In this document: positions 59,165 through 64,000 of the stretch, one piece after another
Layout of the letters: every line of letters starts with the position of its first letter
How positions within the stretch are numbered: position 1 is the first letter of the stretch
Source of the DNA: Phytomonospora endophytica
GTDB lineage: Bacteria; Actinomycetota; Actinomycetes; Mycobacteriales; Micromonosporaceae
NCBI RefSeq assembly: GCF_014202425.1
Contig: NZ_JACHGT010000015.1
Coordinates: forward strand, 62,001-126,000
Direction: 5' to 3'
DNA length: 64,000 nt
Notes under the pieces: generated by a model
Databases searched by the model: none
The model's input: only the letters and a program-made list of their open reading frames with translations
What the model was told of the DNA's origin: nothing
Made by a program: the position numbers and the translations under genes

Positions 59165-60610
59165 ATGTACCTCGGCATCGACATCGGCACCTCCGTGACG
59201 AAGGCCGCGGTCTTCGACGACGCGGGCGCGCTCGTCGCCGTAGAGGCCCGCCACACCAGGCTCGACAGTCCCGCGCCGGGGCGGGTCGAGCAGGACCTGG
59301 AGGAAGTCCTCGCCTCGGTCGGCGCGGTCGCGCGGGCCGTCGTGGCGAAGGCCGGTACGGTGCCCCGGCTGGTGGGGCTCACCGGTCAGGGTGACGGCGT
59401 GTGGCTGACCGGTCCCGACGGGCGGGCGGTGCGCCCGGCGATCTCGTGGATGGATTCGCGGGCGGCCCCGATCGTGCGGCGCTGGCTGGCCGACGGCGAG
59501 GTGGAGAAGAGCTTCCGCCGCACGGGGAACGCGATGTTCCCCGGCGCCGCCGGGCCGCTTCTGGCCTGGCTGGACGCGGAGGAGCCGGCCGGCCTCGACG
59601 CCGCCGACACCGCCGGGTACTGCAAGGACGCGGTGATGCGGCGGCTGACGGGCGTGCGGGCCACCGACGTCTCGGACGCCTCGCTGCCCTTCCTGGATCC
59701 CTGGAACCGCCGTTACGACACCGAGGTGCTCGACCGCCATGGGCTGGCCCACCGCGCCGGACTGCTCGCGCCGATCGCCGATCCGCTGCCGATCGGGGAA
59801 CTCACGGCCGAGGCCGCACCATTACTGGGGCTGCCCGCCGGGACGCCGGTGGTCGCCGGGCCTTTCGACCTGCCGTCGGGCGCGCTCGGCTCCGGTGTGG
59901 TCCGGCCCGGCGAGGGCCACCTGATCATCGGCACGACCCTGGCCTGCCAGGTGCTCGTGGACACCGTGGACACCACCGGCGAGGCGGTGGGGATGACCTT
60001 GGCGACGTCGACGCCCGGCCGCTGGCTGCGGGCGATGCCGGCGATGGTCGGGACCGCCGCCCTCGACTGGGTTCTCGGCCTGACCGGCGGCACCCACGAA
60101 GGGCTCGACGGGCTGCTGTCGGCGAGCCCGCTGGGGGCGCGCGGGGTCGGCTGCCTGCCGTTCTTCTCGCCGGCGGGGGAGCGCGCGCCCTTCCTGGAAC
60201 CGGCGGCCCGGGCTAGTTTCCACGACCTGACAGTCCACAGTGATCGGACGGACCTGACCCGCGCGACCTGCGAGGCCGTCGCCTACGCCGCCCGGCACTG
60301 TTTCGAGGCCGCCGGTCTCGGCGGCGGGGTGGCGACCTGCGGCGGCGGGACGCGCAGCAGCGCGTGGCTGCGGATATTCGCCGACGTGCTCGGCCGCCCG
60401 ATCCGGCTGGCGCCGCAGCCCGAGACGGGCGCGCGGGGAGCGGTGCTGGCTGCCCGGGCCGCGCTGGGGGAGGACGTGGACCTCGCGGCCTGGACGGCGC
60501 CGGTCGCGGTGGTCGAGCCCGATCCGGACCGCGTCGCCCGTTACGACGAGCTCTACGCGCGTTATCGGTCCCTTGTGGATGGCGCGCGGCACGGCTGGAG
60601 CGCGGTCTGA
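59165..60610 (+). CDS. FGGY-family carbohydrate kinase (second), EryA-like
   Basis: The protein has 481 residues from the ATG at 59165, one base after the preceding stop. GIDIGTSVTKAAVFDDAG is the N-terminal phosphate loop, then LTGQGDGVWLTGPDGRAVRPAISWMDSRA. The C-terminal ATP region has ATCGGGTRSSAWLRIFADVLGRPIRLA. GTSVTK matches the GTSVIK-type loop of erythritol kinases better than glycerol kinases. It is followed, with a 4-base ATGA overlap, by a GlpD-like dehydrogenase. The kinase-dehydrogenase order is that of EryA-EryB. Confidence 0.85.
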   Translation: MYLGIDIGTSVTKAAVFDDAGALVAVEARHTRLDSPAPGRVEQDLEEVLASVGAVARAVVAKAGTVPRLVGLTGQGDGVWLTGPDGRAVRPAISWMDSRAAPIVRRWLADGEVEKSFRRTGNAMFPGAAGPLLAWLDAEEPAGLDAADTAGYCKDAVMRRLTGVRATDVSDASLPFLDPWNRRYDTEVLDRHGLAHRAGLLAPIADPLPIGELTAEAAPLLGLPAGTPVVAGPFDLPSGALGSGVVRPGEGHLIIGTTLACQVLVDTVDTTGEAVGMTLATSTPGRWLRAMPAMVGTAALDWVLGLTGGTHEGLDGLLSASPLGARGVGCLPFFSPAGERAPFLEPAARASFHDLTVHSDRTDLTRATCEAVAYAARHCFEAAGLGGGVATCGGGTRSSAWLRIFADVLGRPIRLAPQPETGARGAVLAARAALGEDVDLAAWTAPVAVVEPDPDRVARYDELYARYRSLVDGARHGWSAV

Positions 60611-62289
60611 TGGCGCGGCACGAGCTGGATCCCGCCCGGCGCGCCGAGACCCTGCGCGCCCTGCGGGAGCGCGACTACGACGTGATCGTCATCGGCGGTG
60701 GTGTGACGGGCGCCGGAGCGGCCCTCGACGCGGTGTCGCGCGGTCTGTCGGTGGCCCTGCTGGAGGCCGCCGACCTGGCCAACGGGACCTCCTCGCGGTC
60801 CGGGAAGCTCTTCCACGGTGGTCTGCGCTACCTCAAACAGCTCAACTTCTCCCTCGTTCGCGAGGCCTTGAAGGAGCGCGACCTCATGGTCGGCCGCCTG
60901 TGTCCGCACCTGGTGTCGCCCGAACGGTTCACCTTCCCGTTCACGCACTGGTGGGAGCGGGTCTACATCGGACTCGGCGTGCTCCTCTACGACCTGCTGC
61001 GCCTGACCGTCGCCAAGACCGTCAAAGGGCACCGGCACCTGTCGCGCAAGGCGGTCCGCCGCGAGCTTCCCGCGCTGCGGCCCGGGATCCGGGGCGGCGT
61101 GCGCTTCTACGACGTGCGCGTCGACGACGCCCGCCACACCATGACCCTGGCCCGGACGGCCGCCGGGCTCGGAGCCGACGTCGCCACCCGCGCCGAGGTC
61201 ACCGGCTTCCTGCGCGACGGGGAACGCGTCACCGGGGTCCGCGCCCGCGACGCCGAGACGGGCGAGGAGTTCGAGGTGCGCGGCCGGTCGGTCGTCAACG
61301 CCACCGGCGTGTGGGCCGAACGCGTCCAGGAGCTCGCGGGCGCGGCCTCCCTGACGGTGACCGCGGCCAAGGGCATCCACCTCGTCGTCCCCGCCGACCG
61401 GATCGACCTCCACAGCGGACTGATGGCCCAGACCCCCGACAGCGTCTTCATCATCCGGCGCTGGTTCGGGTACTGGCTGATCGGGACGACCGACACCCGC
61501 TGGGACCACTCGCGCGACGATCCCGCGCCCACCGGGTCCGATGTGGACTACCTCCTCGCCCAGGCCGCCCGCTGGCTGGAGAAGCCACTGACGCGCGAGG
61601 ACGTCGTCGGCGTCTACGCCGGGCTGCGACCGCTCGTCGGCGGGAAGGGCGCGACCGCCGGACTCTCCCGCGACCACACCGTGGTCGAAGGGCCGCAGGG
61701 GATGTACACCGTCGTCGGCGGTAAGTACACGACCTACCGGATCATGGCGCGCGAAGCCGTCGACGCCGCCGCGTCCCGCCTCGGCCGTGAGATCCCCGGC
61801 TCGGTCACCGAAACGCTGCCGATCCTCGGCGCCGAAGGCTTCGCGACCGTCCGCGCGCGGCGCGAGCTCCTCGCGGCGCGGCACGGCCTTTCTCCACAGT
61901 GGATCGAGCACCTCCTCAGCCGCTACGGCTCCCTCGCGCCCGACGTCCTCGACCTCGCCGCCGCCAGACCCGAACTGGCCCGGCCGATCGAGGGCGCCCC
62001 CGGATACCTCGCGGCCGAAGCGGTCTACGCCGCCTCCGCCGAGGGCGCCCTGCACCTCGACGACGTCCTCGTCCGGCGAACCCGCGTCTTCATGGAGACG
62101 CCCGACCACGGTCTCGCCGCGGCCGGGCCGGTCGCCACCCTGATCGCCCCGATCCTCGGCTGGGACGACGACCGCCGCGAACGCGAGATCGCCGCCTACA
62201 CCGCCGAACGGGCCGCCGACCGCGCCGCCGTCGCCGCCCTCACCGACGACGAGGCGGTCGCGGCCAGGGCCGTCGCGCGCGGGGACTGA
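60610..62289 (+). CDS. GlpD-like FAD-dependent polyol-phosphate dehydrogenase
   Basis: The protein has 559 residues; the start overlaps the kinase stop (ATGA). The N-terminal FAD site is DVIVIGGGVTGAGAALDAVSRG. GTSSRSGKLFHGGLRYLKQLN matches the GTSSRS(T/S)KLIHGG motif of GlpD. FRAWFGYW-like RRWFGYWLIGTTDTRWDH and VGGKYTTYRIMAREAVD complete the fold, and a DAO_C domain ends the protein. GlpD oxidises glycerol 3-phosphate; EryB oxidises erythritol 4-phosphate. Position after an FGGY kinase suits a polyol-phosphate substrate. It is the last gene of the operon. Confidence 0.87.
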   Translation: MARHELDPARRAETLRALRERDYDVIVIGGGVTGAGAALDAVSRGLSVALLEAADLANGTSSRSGKLFHGGLRYLKQLNFSLVREALKERDLMVGRLCPHLVSPERFTFPFTHWWERVYIGLGVLLYDLLRLTVAKTVKGHRHLSRKAVRRELPALRPGIRGGVRFYDVRVDDARHTMTLARTAAGLGADVATRAEVTGFLRDGERVTGVRARDAETGEEFEVRGRSVVNATGVWAERVQELAGAASLTVTAAKGIHLVVPADRIDLHSGLMAQTPDSVFIIRRWFGYWLIGTTDTRWDHSRDDPAPTGSDVDYLLAQAARWLEKPLTREDVVGVYAGLRPLVGGKGATAGLSRDHTVVEGPQGMYTVVGGKYTTYRIMAREAVDAAASRLGREIPGSVTETLPILGAEGFATVRARRELLAARHGLSPQWIEHLLSRYGSLAPDVLDLAAARPELARPIEGAPGYLAAEAVYAASAEGALHLDDVLVRRTRVFMETPDHGLAAAGPVATLIAPILGWDDDRREREIAAYTAERAADRAAVAALTDDEAVAARAVARGD

Positions 62290-63150
62290 TCAGCGCTCGC
62301 CGAGCACGTCGACGAGGCCGGTGAAGCCCTTCTCGCCGAGCCCGGCGTCGAGGCCCCGGCGGAACACCGCGACCATCGCGGCGGGGAGGGTCGTGTCCAC
62401 GCCCGCCTCCTCCGCCGTGCGCAGGACGTGCCGGACGCTCTCCATGCCCATGCTGAGCCGTTCCAGGTCCCCGGGGAACTCCCCGGCGTCGGCCTGGGCG
62501 GCCATCTGCGGGAAGAAGTGCGGGTTCGACTCGGTCGCCGAGAGTGCGTAGGGCAGGAACTCGGTGGCACTGATGCCGTTGGCGCGCGCGATCGCGATCG
62601 TCTGGACGTGGGCGAGCATCGTCGTCCAGAAGATGTTGATGACGAGCTGGTAGTAGAGCGGGCCGAGGCCGGGGTCCTCGCCGCGGTAGTCGGGCTTCGC
62701 GATGAGCGCGATGGTGCCGGCGTGCTCGTCGAAGAGATCCTTCGGTCCGCTGACGAACACCGAGGCGGCGTCGCTGGCGACCAGGTCGGGGGAGGCCATC
62801 ATGGCGCCCGACAGGTAGCCGGCGCCGTGCGACTCGGCCCAGCGCGCGGTCTCGCGAGCCCGGTCGGGCGTGTCGGAACTGAGGTTCACGACGGTCTTGC
62901 CGCGCAGCGCGGCCCCGTCGACGACGGCGTGGACGGCGTCGAGGTCGGTGAGGCTCAGCACGAGCAGCGGCGACGCGGCGATCGCCTCGGTGGGCGTGCC
63001 GGCGAGGACCGCGCCCTCGCCGACGAGCGCGGCGGCACGGGCGGGAGTGCGGTTCCACACGGTGACCGGGTGCCCGGCGGCCAGGAACGCGCGGGTCATG
63101 GCACGGCCCATGGGGCCGAGGCCGATCACGGTGACGGGGGTCTTCGGCAT
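62290..63150 (-). CDS. Imine reductase/3-hydroxyisobutyrate dehydrogenase-like oxidoreductase
   Basis: The protein has 286 residues from the ATG at 63150 (GGAGG six bases upstream). It has an N-terminal NADP Rossmann domain (VTVIGLGPMGRAMTRAFLAAGHPVTVWNRTPARAAAL). The C-terminal helical dimerisation domain includes GPLYYQLVINIFWTTMLAHVQTIAIARANG. This is the organisation of the beta-hydroxyacid dehydrogenase superfamily, with imine reductases as the closest look-alike. It is divergent from the TetR gene, and two identical operator-like elements lie in the 89-bp gap, so it is probably repressed by that TetR protein. Confidence 0.85.
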   Translation of the reverse strand: MPKTPVTVIGLGPMGRAMTRAFLAAGHPVTVWNRTPARAAALVGEGAVLAGTPTEAIAASPLLVLSLTDLDAVHAVVDGAALRGKTVVNLSSDTPDRARETARWAESHGAGYLSGAMMASPDLVASDAASVFVSGPKDLFDEHAGTIALIAKPDYRGEDPGLGPLYYQLVINIFWTTMLAHVQTIAIARANGISATEFLPYALSATESNPHFFPQMAAQADAGEFPGDLERLSMGMESVRHVLRTAEEAGVDTTLPAAMVAVFRRGLDAGLGEKGFTGLVDVLGER

Positions 63151-63165
63151 GACGTCCTCCACTAA

Positions 63166-63179
63166 AACGAACGTTCTAT
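63166..63179. promoter_or_regulatory. TetR operator, copy 1
   Basis: AACGAACGTTCTAT, containing the palindrome GAACGTTC. It is identical to 63210-63223. Confidence 0.65.
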
Positions 63180-63209
63180 TCGGTGCAGGCGACGATAGCA
63201 GGGCTCTGG

Positions 63210-63223
63210 AACGAACGTTCTAT
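63210..63223. promoter_or_regulatory. TetR operator, copy 2
   Basis: A second exact AACGAACGTTCTAT, 44 bp from the first and 17 bp upstream of the TetR start. Confidence 0.65.
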
Positions 63224-63239
63224 CCGGTATCGTCGGGCC

Positions 63240-63803
63240 ATGACCGGCACCCGCGAACGCATCGTCTGCACCGCCGCGCGCCTCATGCAGCGCCAGGGCT
63301 ACGAGGGCACCGGGATCAAGCTCATCGCGCGCGAGGCGAACGCCACCCTCGGCTCCGTCTACCACTACTTCCCCGGCGGGAAGAAGGAACTCGCGCTCGC
63401 CGCCATCGCCTACAGCGAACGGGAGTTCGGCGAACTGCTGGAGACGTCGCTGGCCGGCGAGACCACACCGGGCGCGGCCATGGAGTCGTGCGCCAGGGCG
63501 CTCGCCGACTTCCTCGCCAAGGACGGCTGGATCGACGGCTGCCCGGTCACCGCCACCGCTCTGGAGACACTCGGCGACGACGACATGCGCGCGGCCTGCG
63601 GACGGGCCTTCGAGCACTGGCGCGGGATCGTCGCGAAGGCGCTCCGCACGGCCGGGGTGGGGGAGACGGACGCCGCCGAACTGGCGCACACCGTCATCGC
63701 GGTGCTGGAGGGCGCCGAGCTGACGGCGCAGGTCGCGCGCAGCCCCGAGGCCCTGCACGCGGCGGGGCGGCACCTGGCGAGGCTGCTGGGAACGTACGTC
63801 TGA
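63240..63803 (+). CDS. TetR-family regulator (LmrA/YxaF-like)
   Basis: The protein has 187 residues from the ATG at 63240. The N-terminal HTH is RERIVCTAARLMQRQGYEGTGIKLIAREANATLGSVYHYFPGGKKELALAA. The ligand domain has CPVTATALETLGDDDMRAACGRAFEHW, the pattern of the LmrA/YxaF group. It probably represses the divergent reductase and itself through the two AACGAACGTTCTAT elements. The effector is unknown. Confidence 0.9.
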   Translation: MTGTRERIVCTAARLMQRQGYEGTGIKLIAREANATLGSVYHYFPGGKKELALAAIAYSEREFGELLETSLAGETTPGAAMESCARALADFLAKDGWIDGCPVTATALETLGDDDMRAACGRAFEHWRGIVAKALRTAGVGETDAAELAHTVIAVLEGAELTAQVARSPEALHAAGRHLARLLGTYV

Positions 63804-63903
63804 TCACCCGGCGGCGGTCCTCTCCGGGACCCCTCCCCGCCGCGTTCCCGGACACTGCTTCCGACCCGCATCGCCCGGCACGCCAGTCCCTCCGGGAGCC
63901 GCC

Positions 63904-64000
63904 ATGCCAGCCGTCCCCTCGCGCATCGTCCGCCGTGTACTCGTCACCCTGTTCCTGATCGCCGTCTTCCGGCTCGGCCAGTACATCCCGCTGCCCTATA
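63904..64000 (+). CDS. SecY-like translocase protein, N-terminus only (right edge)
   Basis: Only the first 32 codons are visible from the ATG at 63904 (GGGAG upstream). They read MPAVPSRIVRRVLVTLFLIA and then VFRLGQYIPLPY, the conserved first-helix region of SecY, where RxGxxIPxPG is typical. The visible part does not show the rest, so an accessory SecY is only one reading; a coincidental membrane protein is possible. No spc-operon ribosomal genes are next to it, unlike the usual secY. Confidence 0.55.
   Translation, partial: MPAVPSRIVRRVLVTLFLIAVFRLGQYIPLPY

Noticed and set aside
59165-60610. Glycerol kinase GlpK
   Set aside because: The N-terminal loop GTSVTK and the rest of the sequence do not show the GlpK signature. 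The kinase looks closer to EryA/xylulokinase-like FGGY proteins.

Overview
The window is chromosomal DNA of a very GC-rich, gene-dense bacterium, almost certainly an actinomycete. The evidence is G/C-ending third codon positions, many GTG starts, ATGA/GTGA stop-start overlaps, an ergothioneine ligase (EgtA), Tat-exported lipoproteins, ROK/GntR/DeoR/LAL regulators and a large carbohydrate-uptake repertoire. The genus cannot be fixed from the sequence. I see no rRNA, tRNA, IS element, prophage or CRISPR array.

Layout. 1-845: egtA, cut by the left edge. 1-3.6 kb: two DoxX-family membrane proteins and a TerC-type metal exporter. 3.6-5.0 kb: gene-free DNA with degenerate tandem repeats. 5.0-8.7 kb: two paralogous MFS carriers divergent from a ROK repressor. 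8.7-16.5 kb: small enzymes, an unpaired sugar ABC ATPase, a secreted beta-helix protein, GNATs, a DHA2-type drug exporter and an MBL hydrolase. 16.5-21.9 kb: two GH130 proteins, a GT4 glycosyltransferase, a six-hairpin protein and a GntR regulator. 22.0-23.8 kb: a membrane protein and a secreted clan GH-A glycosidase. 24.5-29.8 kb: a sulfur module (SsuABC-type importer, Rrf2 regulator, cysteine dioxygenase, rhodanese, alcohol dehydrogenase). 30.2-35.3 kb: LAL regulator, Tat-anchored SDR, IclR regulator, nitroreductase. 35.3-40.7 kb: a two-component system divergent from a lipoprotein/adaptor/MacB-type ABC operon. 40.8-46.5 kb: a small unknown protein, NUDIX, LysR/SDR pair and a GH36 alpha-galactosidase. 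46.8-62.3 kb: a large polyol-catabolism locus. 62.3-64.0 kb: an imine-reductase-like enzyme divergent from a TetR regulator, then the start of a SecY-like gene.

The most interesting system is the 46.8-62.3 kb locus. A Tat-lipoprotein solute receptor, two permeases and two ABC ATPases (both with Glu replacing the Q-loop Gln) import a substrate. A DeoR regulator controls the locus. Two FGGY kinases, a GlpD-like FAD dehydrogenase, a fused DhaK-DhaL kinase, an RpiB-family isomerase, a 2-hydroxyacid dehydrogenase and two phosphatases process the substrate. The set resembles tetritol/erythrulose pathways (EryA/EryB, DerK/DerI) combined with a GlpSTPQV-like transporter, but no known racemase is present and the extra enzymes have no obvious place.

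The second system is a candidate sulfur regulon. A 17-bp element, CC(T/C)A-N9-TAGG, lies upstream of egtA, upstream of the SsuA-like gene, and between the cysteine-free Rrf2 regulator and cysteine dioxygenase. This suggests that one CymR-like regulator links sulfonate uptake, cysteine oxidation and ergothioneine synthesis. Several further operators (DeoR, TetR, LysR, GntR, LacI-type, two-component) were found as short palindromes in the relevant intergenic gaps.
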